Positions 55,470 through 64,000 of a DNA stretch of 64,000 bases are shown in pieces. A model generated the notes under the pieces. The model ran no database searches, had not been told where the DNA came from, and was given only the letters and a program-made list of their open reading frames with translations. Both the position numbers and the translations under genes were made by a program. Source of the stretch: an uncultured Campylobacter sp. (lineage in GTDB: Bacteria > Campylobacterota > Campylobacteria > Campylobacterales > Campylobacteraceae); contig NZ_CAJPRT010000011.1 in NCBI RefSeq assembly GCF_905373215.1, positions 1 to 64,000 of the forward strand, given 5' to 3'. Each line of letters begins with the position of its first letter. Positions within the stretch are counted from its first letter, which is position 1.

Positions 55470-56339
55470 TTGAAAAGACGAATTTTGAAAGGGTGCGGAG
55501 GCGATTCGGCGCAGAATTTTATCCGAGCAAGCGGCGAGCGGGGCTTTGAACGATGGCAAAATTTCGATTCGGCGGACGGTGCGCGAAATTTTACTTCGAC
55601 GCAGGGCGGGCAGAATTTTACTCGGGCTAGCGACGGGCGAAATTTTATCTCAGCGCAGGACGGACTAAATTTTATCTCGGCGGGTCGCGCTAGAAATTTT
55701 AGTTTTATAAATGACTTTAGCTTTTTGAACGCGGTGCGAAATTTTACTTTAGCGCTAGTCGCGGCGTGCGTTTTAAGCGGCTGCGACGGCGGATCGGACG
55801 GGCAAGATCGCGAGCAAAGCGCACGCTCGGAGCAGAATTTTAACGCGGGTAATCAAGGGCGAAATTTTAATAAAAGCGCGGATAGCTCGGGGCAAAATTC
55901 CGCTCAAAGCTCCACGCAAAATTCCACGCAAAGCTCCGTGCAAAATTCCATGTCGCAGGGCTTTAAGAGCAAGCAAAAATCCGATCTAAACTCCACTATA
56001 GACGAGCTTGCAAACGATGCTAAAGTTTTGGGCGAGACCTTGCAAAATTTGCAGAAAAAGGCGCCCGAAGCGCTGAGCGATTTCGCCGCTCGCAACGCGG
56101 ACAGGACCAAGGATCTGCTAAAGCAGGGCGAGGCGGCGGCGCATGAGGCGGGTAAAAACCTTGATAAAATGGGGCAGAGCCTGCAAGGCATCATCAAGGA
56201 CGCAAACGATAGCCTAGGCAAGGTCTTGGAGGGCTTTGGCGTGCAGCCCAGACAGGAGCCGCGCAGCGGGCGTTCGCAGGAGCGCGATGATAATTCAGAT
56301 CCTGAAGAGGCGGTCGATAGGCAAAGTTTTAGAATTTAA
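55470..56339 (+). CDS. Putative lipoprotein with repeat-expanded N-terminus
   Basis: 289 residues from TTG 55470, which follows AAAGGAGCGGA. A lipoprotein signal with lipobox VLSGC (C105) sits inside, preceded by about 85 residues that include five nine-residue repeats (NF-x-S/R-A-x-x-G pattern). A shorter start at TTG 55725 would give a normal 20-residue lipoprotein signal but has no visible ribosome site. After C105: a Gln/Ser/Asn linker with further QNF/QNS repeats, then a helical region (about 165-260) with DELANDAKVLGETLQNLQKK, perhaps coiled-coil. Function unknown. Confidence 0.6.
   Translation: MKRRILKGCGGDSAQNFIRASGERGFERWQNFDSADGARNFTSTQGGQNFTRASDGRNFISAQDGLNFISAGRARNFSFINDFSFLNAVRNFTLALVAACVLSGCDGGSDGQDREQSARSEQNFNAGNQGRNFNKSADSSGQNSAQSSTQNSTQSSVQNSMSQGFKSKQKSDLNSTIDELANDAKVLGETLQNLQKKAPEALSDFAARNADRTKDLLKQGEAAAHEAGKNLDKMGQSLQGIIKDANDSLGKVLEGFGVQPRQEPRSGRSQERDDNSDPEEAVDRQSFRI
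55557..55691 (+). repeat. Five 27-bp tandem repeats
   Basis: Units start at 55557, 55584, 55611, 55638 and 55665, a sixth partial one at 55692. Each begins CGAAATTTTA or a close variant, followed by a GC-rich half. The period of 27 is exact, keeping the frame. Confidence 0.8.
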
Positions 56340-56896
56340 GCGACGCTAAATTTTACTCAAATTTTTCGTTGCGATCGCCATCCGCGAGGAAGCGGCAAGT
56401 CTTCGCAGGAGCGTAACGAGCCTGCACGAAAGCGTGACGGACACTCATAAGAGCACGAGGATCGCTTGGAGTCTGATGACGGGAGCAGCGGGCAAAGCTT
56501 TAGAATTTAAACGCGGCTAAATTTCGCTTAAATTTTGTTTGTTGTGGCGAATACTCACAGAGAAACGATGCTAAATTTTATTAAATTTGCTCGGCACGGC
56601 GGTTTCCTTAAAATTTTACTCGCGCGAACCTCCGCAATGGAATATGAATATTTGCAAAGAAGTGGCAAACCTCCGTAAAACGCGACGAGTGCCCCGAGGG
56701 CGAGCATTTCTAAAATAAAGCGCGAGTAGTGAATGAAGTTTGGAATTCAAAGCTCGCACTCTTTGAAGTTGCTGTAAAGATAAGCAGGCAGCGGCTGGTA
56801 AAGCTTTAGAATTTAAGGCTGCTTGCGATAAAACAAGAAAAATTTTACGAAGTAGGGTTATAATGCGCCCCGCAATTTCAAATTTAAAGGATAGAA
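56340..56896. repeat. Gap with decayed copies of the lipoprotein gene's 3' end
   Basis: The last 20 bases of the gene (56320-56339, GGCAAAGTTTTAGAATTTAA) recur with one or two changes at 56491-56510 and 56797-56816, and TTCGCAGGAGCG (56273) recurs at 56402. No intact frame remains. A TATAAT for the next gene is at the right end. Confidence 0.6.
56859..56864 (+). promoter_or_regulatory. -10 box for the NAD(P)H oxidoreductase gene
   Basis: TATAAT, 33 bases before the ATG at 56897. Confidence 0.5.
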
Positions 56897-57427
56897 ATGA
56901 AAACTCTCATTATTTTGGCTCACCCAAATATCGAAAACTCGCTCATAAACCGCCGCTGGAGGGATGCCGTGCTAGCTCATCCTGATAAGTTCGAGCTTCA
57001 CGATCTTTACGCGCTTTATGCGGATTTTAAAATCGATGTGGAAAAGGAGCAAAAACTGCTCGAAAGCCACGATAAAATCGTGCTTCAGTTTCCGTTTCGT
57101 TTTTCAAACTGCACGCCGCTTCTTAAGCAGTGGTTTGAGGACGTTTTTACGCGCGGCTGGGCTTATGGCGGAGAGAGCGGCGGCAAGCTTAAAGGCAAAA
57201 AATTCGCGCTTGCGATCTCGCTTGGCGCGACCGAGGCAGACTATTCTAAAAACGGCATCGTGGGCTTTAGCGTGGATGAGGTGCTAGCGCCATTTAAAGC
57301 TACGTTTAATTTCGTCGGCGCGATTGCGCTACCAAATTTCGTCTCATACGGCTTTACTTACGATAAAAGCGAGCAAGCTGTAGAAAATAGCGCGAAAAAT
57401 TATATAGAGTATTTAAATAAGCTTTAA
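56897..57427 (+). CDS. NAD(P)H-dependent oxidoreductase, flavodoxin-like (KefF/NQO1 type)
   Basis: 176 residues. LIILAHPNIENSLINRRWRD, KIVLQFPFRFSNCTPLLKQWFEDVFTRGWAYGG and GKKFALAISLGA are the FMN-binding and dimer motifs of the NQO1/KefF/MdaB group, which reduce quinones by two electrons. AAAGGATAGAAATG gives a clear start. Stands alone between spacer regions. Confidence 0.88.
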   Translation: MKTLIILAHPNIENSLINRRWRDAVLAHPDKFELHDLYALYADFKIDVEKEQKLLESHDKIVLQFPFRFSNCTPLLKQWFEDVFTRGWAYGGESGGKLKGKKFALAISLGATEADYSKNGIVGFSVDEVLAPFKATFNFVGAIALPNFVSYGFTYDKSEQAVENSAKNYIEYLNKL

Positions 57428-57703
57428 ATTCTTTGTTTTTAGCCGCTCGTTGCGCGTAAAGCTTTAAAATTTTACGTAAGCGACGCGGCGGATTTTTTAA
57501 AATTTTCGCTCAAGAAGCATAAATTTAATCTCAAAATTTTTAAATTTTACCATAAAATTCCGTCTGGCTTCGTATGCGAGCTCAAATGAAATTCCAAGCA
57601 AAATTCCGCGTCTAAATTTGAGCCCCGCTCTTAAATTTTAAAATTTTATCAGAGATTTTTTTATACAATTACGACTGAAATTCGGCCCAAAAAAGGAGAG
57701 GGA

Positions 57704-58633
57704 ATGTATAAGCTAAAGCATCTTCTTAGCGCGCAGGATCTAAGCCGCGAGGACATCTACGACTTCATTGATCTAGCGCGCGAGTTTAAAGAGCTCAACC
57801 GCTCTGACGTTAAAAAATCCGACTCGCTTCGCGGTAAGACGGTCATCAACGCGTTTTTCGAAAACTCCACTCGCACCCGCACCAGCTTTGAGATCGCAGC
57901 CAAGCGCCTGGGCGCAGACAGCGTAAATTTCACCGCTGCGGACAGCAGCACGAAAAAGGGCGAGACGTTGATCGACACCATCAGAAATATGCAGGCGATG
58001 CGCACCGATATCTTCGTGCTGCGCCACAGCTGCTCGGGCGCGGCGAAATTTGTAGCGGCCAACTGCGACGCATCGATCGTAAATGCGGGCGACGGGCTGA
58101 ACGAGCACCCAAGCCAGGCGCTGCTGGATCTTTTTACGATAAGCGAGCACAAGGGCAGGATCGAGAATTTAAACGTCGCGATCATCGGCGATATATTTCG
58201 CTCGCGTGTGGCTAGAAGCGACATCTGGGCGATGCAAAAGCTCGGCATAAACGTGCGGCTCTTCGGCCCTCCGATGATGCTGCGCGACTGCGACGCGTTC
58301 GGTTGCCCGATATGCAAAAGCGTGGAGGAGGCGATCGAGGGCGCCGACATCATCATCATGCTTAGAATTCAGCTTGAGCGACAAGACGGCGAGCCGAGCT
58401 TCCCAAGCGTGCGCGAGTACTCGAAATTTTTCGGACTTACCGCGAGGCGCATGCAAGCGGCGAAAGAGGGCGTTATGATAATGCATCCGGGCCCGATCAA
58501 CCGCGGCGTAGAGATCAACTCCGACGTAGCCGACGATCCGCGCTATAGCTGCGTTTTGGATCAGGTAGAAAACGGCGAGGCGATGCGAATGGCGATACTT
58601 CATACGATAAATTTAAACAGGAGCGCACGATGA
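57704..58633 (+). CDS. pyrB: Aspartate carbamoyltransferase catalytic subunit
   Basis: 309 residues. Carbamoyl-phosphate site STRTRTSFE, the PSQALLDLF aspartate-domain hinge and MHPGPINRGVEI. It makes carbamoyl-aspartate in pyrimidine synthesis. GGAGAGGGA precedes the ATG. Its stop overlaps the pyrC start (ATGA). Confidence 0.96.
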   Translation: MYKLKHLLSAQDLSREDIYDFIDLAREFKELNRSDVKKSDSLRGKTVINAFFENSTRTRTSFEIAAKRLGADSVNFTAADSSTKKGETLIDTIRNMQAMRTDIFVLRHSCSGAAKFVAANCDASIVNAGDGLNEHPSQALLDLFTISEHKGRIENLNVAIIGDIFRSRVARSDIWAMQKLGINVRLFGPPMMLRDCDAFGCPICKSVEEAIEGADIIIMLRIQLERQDGEPSFPSVREYSKFFGLTARRMQAAKEGVMIMHPGPINRGVEINSDVADDPRYSCVLDQVENGEAMRMAILHTINLNRSAR

Positions 58634-59910
58634 AAATTTTAATAAAAAACGGCACGATCGTTAATTGGGGCGGCAGCGAGGATGCAAACGTCCTGATCGA
58701 AGGCGATAAAATTTCAAAGATCACGCGCGAGTGTCCCGCCGCAGACCGCGTCATAGACGCTGCGGGCAAGCTCGTGATGCCGGGTCTTATCGATATGCAC
58801 GTGCATTTTAGAGACCCCGGGCTCGAATATAAAGACGACGTCATCAGCGGTAGCGAAACCGCGGTCGCAGGCGGCGTGACGACCTGCCTCCCGATGGCGA
58901 ACACCAAACCCGTAAACGATAACTCAAGTATCACGCGCGCGATGATCGCCAAGGCTAAGGCGCGCGGACTTATCGATCTGCTGCCCATAGGCGCGATCTC
59001 GCAGGACTGCAAGGGCGCAAAGATCGTCGAGATGGGCGATATGCTCGAGGCGGGCTGCGTGGCCTTCAGCGACGACGGGCTGCCCGTGACCGACAGCTCC
59101 GTGATGCGACAGGCGCTCGAATACTCCGCGCACTTCGGCTCGTTCGTGATAAATCACAGCGAGGATTGCTCGCTTTGCCACGGCGGCGTGATGAACGAGG
59201 GTAAAGTCAGCGCGATACTCGGTCTAAAGGGGATGGCGAGCGAAAAAGAGGAGATCATGATTGCGCGCGATCTGCTGCTTGCCAAAAAGACGGGCGGGCA
59301 CATCCACATCGCGCACGTAAGCTCGGCGTGGTCGCTCAAGCTCATCGAGCAGGCCAAGCGCGAGGGTATCCGCGTCACCTGCGAGGCTACGCCGCATCAT
59401 TTTACCTTCGACGAGCGCGAGCTGATGGGATACGATACGAATTTTAAAATGTCGCCGCCGCTTCGCACCCAAAGCGACGTGCAGGCGATCAGAGAGGCGC
59501 TTAAAAGCGGTTTGATCGACGTCATCGTGACCGACCACGCTCCGCATAACACCGACGATAAATTCGTAGAATTCGACCACGCGCCGTTTGGAATTTTGGG
59601 GCTTCAAACCCTCGTACCGCTTACGCTGCGGCTCGTAAACGAGGGCGTCATCGGCCTTGAAGATATGGTGCGGCTATGCTCGTTTAACCCGGCTAAAATT
59701 CTAAATTTAAAAGACAAGGGCGAGATCAAAGAGGGCTTTTTAGCCGACGTCGCGATCATCGATCCGCAGATTTCCTACGTATACGACGAGGCGCTAAATA
59801 AGTCCAAATCGCGCAACTCGCCGCTTTTCGGCAAGCAGCTTGCGGGCGCTGCGGTATGCACGATCAAAAGCGGCCGCGTGGTCTATGAGTTTCCAAACGT
59901 CGTAGCGTAG
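58630..59910 (+). CDS. pyrC: Dihydroorotase
   Basis: 426 residues, the class with DMHVHFRDPGLEYKDD as first metal motif, central metal-site segments SDDGLPV, VINHSED and HIAHVSSA, and VTDHAPHNTDDK as the last site. It closes carbamoyl-aspartate to dihydroorotate. Fully overlapped start with pyrB shows coupling, in keeping with partner enzymes of one pathway. Confidence 0.95.
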   Translation: MKILIKNGTIVNWGGSEDANVLIEGDKISKITRECPAADRVIDAAGKLVMPGLIDMHVHFRDPGLEYKDDVISGSETAVAGGVTTCLPMANTKPVNDNSSITRAMIAKAKARGLIDLLPIGAISQDCKGAKIVEMGDMLEAGCVAFSDDGLPVTDSSVMRQALEYSAHFGSFVINHSEDCSLCHGGVMNEGKVSAILGLKGMASEKEEIMIARDLLLAKKTGGHIHIAHVSSAWSLKLIEQAKREGIRVTCEATPHHFTFDERELMGYDTNFKMSPPLRTQSDVQAIREALKSGLIDVIVTDHAPHNTDDKFVEFDHAPFGILGLQTLVPLTLRLVNEGVIGLEDMVRLCSFNPAKILNLKDKGEIKEGFLADVAIIDPQISYVYDEALNKSKSRNSPLFGKQLAGAAVCTIKSGRVVYEFPNVVA

Positions 59911-60547
59911 GGCGCTTGCGGTGTAAGGCTTGTGGCGCGGCTTTCGTAGCGTAAATGGCGCTATTGCTTAATTTTAAATTTAGCTAATTTAGACGCAACG
60001 GCTTGCTTTTAAAATTTTGCGGTGCGATCGGTTCATTTTAAATTTAGTGGCAGCGTAGGCGCAGCGACTTACTTTTAAAATTTCATAGCGCGTTTTGCTC
60101 GGTATCGGCGCGATCTTTGATCCCGCAGCGTACCGCCCTGGTTAAATTTAACGACAGTTCGCTTTTAAAATTTCATAGCGCGAGCGCAATTGGAATTTCT
60201 TTAAAGCGGTTTGTCATTTTTAAAGTGCGCGTAAATTTAACGCACATCGCCTTGTTTGTGGCATTTGTAGATTTTGGCTTCGGAATTTTATCCGTGCCTG
60301 TGCGCGAGCTGCTTTAAATTTATAGCGGTACCTTTTTCGATACGGTAGCTGCTTTTAAAATTTTATGTTCGCGGCGGTTGTGAATTCTATCTTTGCGTAG
60401 ATTTGTTTTGCTTCACGCGCAAATTTTATCGTGATTAAATTTGTCGCTAAGGCGCAAAATTTTAAAATTTTGCCGCCGCTAGCTTTTGACGCGGAGCATA
60501 AATAATCCGCCACATGAACGGGAGCGATCTAAATTTAAAGGATATCT
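59911..60547. repeat. 637-bp gap with recurring AAAATTT-containing words
   Basis: One 21-base word beginning CTTTTAAAATTTCATAG is identical at 60070-60090 and 60162-60182; related words occur at about 60005, 60310, 60351 and 60460. No gene seen. Confidence 0.5.
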
Positions 60548-61576
60548 ATGAACGGCGAAATATATCTCTCGTGCGCGCTGTGCGTCGCGCTAAAATCAGC
60601 TCTGCGCGGCAATCCTGAGCCGCCGCTGCAAGATCAAAAATATATAAAATATTTAAATTTTGAATTTGCAAAGGAGCATTTCCGCACCGCAGAGGGCGCG
60701 AGCCGCGTAGCGCAGGACGGCGTAAACGACGCAAGGAAAGCTGCGGAGCAAAAAGATGCGTACGGTGCAGTGCAGAGCAGTGCGACGGACAAAGCCACCG
60801 AGAGCGGCGGTGCAGCGGAGCAAAAGCGCGCGAACAGCAAAGAAGCGGCAAATGAAAAAGCGGCGAGAAAAAAAGGCGCAGACGAAAGCACGGGCTCGCC
60901 ACTTTTGCAAAAAGCGTGCGAGTTTTTCACCGGACGGCTCGCGCAAAAAGCGTGCGAGGACGAGCCGATCTACACGCAGCGGCGTTGGATAGAGCAGTGC
61001 CTAAAGCTTGGTCTGAAGGACGCGGGGCTTAGTATTCCAACTTTCGTAAAAGATAGAGCGCTTTTGGGCTTTTCGGGGATGAACGTAAACGGCATCGTCT
61101 GCTGCTTTGAGGACTTTGACGGCGTTTTTACGCCTGATTGGAAATACGATCGCGACAAAAAGGCTTGGCGCGTGAAATACGTCGAGCGCCTTTGGCACGG
61201 GATGCCGCGGGATGCGTTAAACGCGCGCGATAACAGCGCAGAATTCGGGAATGTTTTAGTGCAGATCAGGGATTTTGCGAGCAAGATAGGCTGCGAAAAC
61301 TTTGCGCAGACGTTTGATAATGCGCTTAAGACGCTGCGGGGCGAAGTCGCTGTAGGCGAGTATTACGCCGTTTCGTTTGCAGCGCTGCCGCAGCCGAGCT
61401 TGAGGGCGTTTGCTGCGGCGGGGATCGCCGATGTATTCGGTGCGATGGGCTCTTGGGACGATGAGCCGCCGTCTATGGCGCAAGAAATGGGGCTCGGGGG
61501 CGAATACGACCGCCTCTCGGACGAGCTCTTGGCGCAGAAAAACTTAGCGATTTCGTTTGCGATAAATGGCTGGTAG
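60548..61576 (+). CDS. Hypothetical protein with Ala/Lys-rich insertion
   Basis: 342 residues. The C-terminal two thirds (from about 130) look like a compact conserved cytoplasmic domain: WIEQCLKLGLKDAGLSIPTF, GMPRDALNARDNSAEFGN, VFGAMGSWDDEPP. I do not recognise the family. Residues about 47-118 are a charged, Ala-rich low-complexity stretch with AAEQK twice, followed by a 12-residue duplication around QKACE. AAAGGATATCT precedes the ATG. Confidence 0.6.
   Translation: MNGEIYLSCALCVALKSALRGNPEPPLQDQKYIKYLNFEFAKEHFRTAEGASRVAQDGVNDARKAAEQKDAYGAVQSSATDKATESGGAAEQKRANSKEAANEKAARKKGADESTGSPLLQKACEFFTGRLAQKACEDEPIYTQRRWIEQCLKLGLKDAGLSIPTFVKDRALLGFSGMNVNGIVCCFEDFDGVFTPDWKYDRDKKAWRVKYVERLWHGMPRDALNARDNSAEFGNVLVQIRDFASKIGCENFAQTFDNALKTLRGEVAVGEYYAVSFAALPQPSLRAFAAAGIADVFGAMGSWDDEPPSMAQEMGLGGEYDRLSDELLAQKNLAISFAINGW
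60907..60958 (+). repeat. 16-bp direct repeat inside the unknown gene
   Basis: GCAAAAAGCGTGCGAG at 60907-60922 and 60943-60958, 36 bases apart, so the frame is kept and QKACE is doubled. Confidence 0.7.
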
Positions 61577-61604
61577 GGCTTTGGCGCAAGAGCTAGAAAG
61601 CACG

Positions 61605-64000
61605 CTAAGCCTCTATCGTCGCGGGCCTATCAAACGCCGTTACGCTCGGCAGTTCGCCTTTAAATTTTTCGATCTGCACCATGCTCGTGTGCGCGGTGTT
61701 GCTTTGCGAGAGCTGCGAGCTAGGCACGTCCTTGGTTAGCACGTTTATGTTGCCGTGCTTGCATAGGCTGCGCTCGCCCCAGACGGCCGGATCGTACCAC
61801 GCGCCCTCGCTCACGATCACGACGTTATCTTGCGCGGTATCGCTTACCAGCGCGCCGCAGAGGATCTCGCCTCGGTCGTTGTATATCCTCACTACGTCGC
61901 CCGTTTTGATGCCGCGCGCCTTTGCCGTGGCGGGACTAATGAGCGCGGGTTCGCGGCCCGCGATCTCGGCGTAGTTGCGAATGAGTGAGCTGTTTAGCTG
62001 CGAGTGGAGCCTAAATTTAGAGTGCGCGCCGCTGATAGCGACCGGGTACTTGCTCACGTCGCTGCCCAGCCACTCAAACGGCTCCATCCACGTCGCGTGC
62101 GGTGGGCAGTCGCCGTAACCTAGCTTTTCGACCGCTTCGGAGTAGAGTTCGATCTTGCCCGACGGCGTTTTTAGCGCGTTTTTCTCGGGATCGGCGCGGA
62201 AGTCCGCGTAGTTTGTGAAGTACCGCTTTTTCTCGTCCACTTGATCAAATTTGACGTAGCCCCTTTGCCAAAACTCCTCAAATTTCGGCATCGCTATGCC
62301 CATGCCTTCAGCCTTTTGAACTGCATCGGCGTAGATTTCCTTCACCCACTCAAGCTCCGTTTTACCCTCGCTAAAGGCCTGCTCGTACTCCTCGCCCCAC
62401 TGCGCGCAGATGAGTCGCGCGATCTCAAAGTCGCTCTTGCTCTCGCCTGCGGGCTTTACTAGCGGCTTAATCGCAAAAAGGTACTCGCTAGTCGAATTTG
62501 CAAACTCTATATCCGTGCGCTCGCACTCCAGAGCCGACGGTAGCACGATGTCGCTGAGCCTCGCCGTACTCGTCCAAAAGGGCTCGGTGGTGATGATCGC
62601 TTCTATCTTGCGCATCGCCGCGACCGCGCGGTTGGTATCGGGATGGCGGGTGAAGGTCGAGCCGTTGGCATTAAACATCACGCGGATGTGCGGCATGACG
62701 TATTTTTTGCCGTTGCGCTCGATCTGCTTGCCCGGCTCCATGATCGCGTCTATGAGCCTGCTGTTTGGTATCTCGTGGTATTTGGCCTTGGCTAGCTTGC
62801 CCTGCGGGGCGATGTATTTTTCGTTTATCGCGGGATTAAAGGCCTGAAGCTTTGGCGCGATGAAGCTAATATCGGCGTTTTTATGCATCTGATCGTTCAT
62901 CACGTAGCCGCGCCCGGTCTTGCCGATGTCGCCTAGCATCGCAGCCAGCGCGATCAGCGCCCAGTATGCCATCTCGCCGTGGTGCTGACGCTGTATCGCG
63001 TAGCCCGTAACTATGAGCGTGTCCTTTTTAGCTAGCGTATCGGCTAGGCTTTTTAGCTCCTTTTCGCTCACGCCGCAAATTTTACTCGCCCACGCAAGAT
63101 CTTTTTTCACGCCGTCTTTTGCGCCGGTGAAATAATCCTTAAATTTATCGAACCCGACCGTGTAGCGCTCTATAAATTCTTTGTCGTAAAGCCCGTTTTC
63201 GTAAAGATAATCGCAAAGCCCGATCAGCATCGCCGTATCGGTGCAAGGGCGCACGGCGAGATAGTGCGCGCCAAAATACTCCGCCGTTTCGTTGCGGTAG
63301 ACGTCGACGCTGTAAATTTTCATCTCGCCTTTTTTAAATTTATCCTTCATAATCTCGTAGTAGGCGTAGGAGTTATGCATCGGCACGGAGAGGTAGCGAT
63401 CTTGTTTGAGACGACGGGATTCGTGCCCCAAAATACGATCGTTTTGGCCTCCTTTACCACGCCCTCCCAACGCGTCGGAGCGTGCGTCGGATCGATAGAG
63501 CCCGTCACGTGAGGCAAAAACGCCGTCGCCGCGCCGTAAGAGTAGCCGCCAAGCTCGCTCACGTAGCCTCCTAGCGTGTTTAGCATGCGCTTTGCGGTGC
63601 GCTGCGAGTGACCGACCTTGCCCAGACTACCCCACTGATAAAGCTGCCCGTAAATGGCCTGCGAGCCGTATTTATCGAAGTTTTCTTTTAAAATTTTGGC
63701 GCTTAGCTTTATCGCCTCGTCCCAGCTAACGCGCACGAAGGGCTCTTTGCCGCGAAGCTCCGGCTTTGGATTTGAGGGATCAGTAAGGAAGCTTTTGCGC
63801 ACGTAGGGGTATTTCACGCGCGTTTCGTTTTGGATATGATCGCTTAGGGCGTTATTTAGCACCGTAGGCATCGCATCGCCCTCAAAGGGCTCGGTGCCAA
63901 CGACCCTGCCGCCTATGGTTTTTACGTAAAACGCGCCGAATTTATTTGCGCAAAGCCCCATCTGTTCGTCAAATATCGCCTGCGCTAGCGCGTTAAATTG
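61605..64000 (-). pseudogene. TMAO/biotin-sulfoxide reductase-type molybdoenzyme, frameshifted and cut by the window end
   Basis: The first part (64000 down to about 63405) reads GAFYVKTIGGRVVGTEPFEGD, RVSWDEAIKLSAKILKENF, then LGGYVSELGGYSYGAATAFLPHVTG, where the Ser of GYSYGA fits the Mo-ligand serine of TorA/BisC. After GTNPVVSNKI the frame is lost and YLSVPMHNSYAYYEIMKDKF continues in another frame to 61605 (DAMLIGLCDYLYENGLY, YAIQRQHHGE, MFNANGSTFTRHPDTNR). One base is missing, or two extra, near 63405. No stop interrupts the frame up to base 64000, so the 5' end lies outside. It is either a broken gene or a sequence error. Confidence 0.82.

Noticed and set aside
55557..55691. Evenly spaced repeats that might suggest a CRISPR array
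   Set aside because: Units abut with no spacers, lie in a coding frame, and no cas gene is near.

Overview
The window looks like a chromosomal segment of a Campylobacter species (Campylobacterota) from the higher-GC, anaerobically respiring group, such as C. gracilis, C. rectus, C. showae or C. concisus. The genus call rests on gene order that I recall from C. jejuni: accD-rlmH-dksA-membrane protein-dus; tyrA/bamA; M23 peptidase-lpxC-tsaB-thrB-ylxR-infB-rbfA-rimP; and ileS-small membrane ORF-gatA-guaB-xseB-nitrilase with cinA divergent. The species is inference. I see no rRNA, tRNA, CRISPR array, transposase or phage gene.

Layout. 1-5 kb: VOC protein, pgi-galU, a YigZ-type protein and an MFS carrier. 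5-7.2 kb: HIT protein, a lone Cache-type sensor and an AT-rich unknown. 7.2-12.9 kb: one leftward set, psrABC-like polysulfide/thiosulfate reductase followed by a response regulator and histidine kinase. 12.9-21.3 kb: MFS exporter, PAS protein, recO, the accD block, dus and a phosphatase. 21.3-35.5 kb: tyrA, bamA, peptidoglycan and lipid A genes, thrB, the translation block infB-rbfA-rimP (opened up by about 0.9 kb of gene-free DNA), and ribD. 35.5-37.7 kb: a tandem duplication of small membrane-protein genes. 38-45.2 kb: accessory region with a CDF metal exporter, a cupin/YwnB-like/Rrf2 regulon (the YwnB-like gene is frameshifted), unusual repeats, and a fused restriction-modification-specificity enzyme of the type IIB kind. 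45.5-54.2 kb: eight co-directional leftward genes from ileS to a ThiF-like protein. 54.3-61.6 kb: cinA-like, a repeat-expanded lipoprotein, an NAD(P)H oxidoreductase, pyrBC and an unknown gene. 61.6-64 kb: a frameshifted TMAO/biotin-sulfoxide-type molybdoenzyme that runs off the window.

How the parts fit. Two Mo-bisMGD enzymes (PsrA and TorA/BisC types) suggest respiration on sulfur compounds and N- or S-oxides. The two-component system behind psrC probably senses a condition linked to that respiration. The cupin, YwnB-like protein and Rrf2 regulator form a likely small redox or electrophile regulon, with two matching inverted repeats around a consensus promoter. Most other genes are housekeeping genes in compact operons with ATGA or GTGA overlaps.

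The most unusual global property is the density of AATT-centred words (AAATTT, GAATTT, AAATTC, all fitting RAATTY) between genes, and their spread into tandem expansions inside genes (18-bp units in the nitrilase, 27-bp units in the lipoprotein gene). Several gaps of 0.5-0.9 kb contain only such sequence, and they also hold decayed duplicates of neighbouring gene ends.
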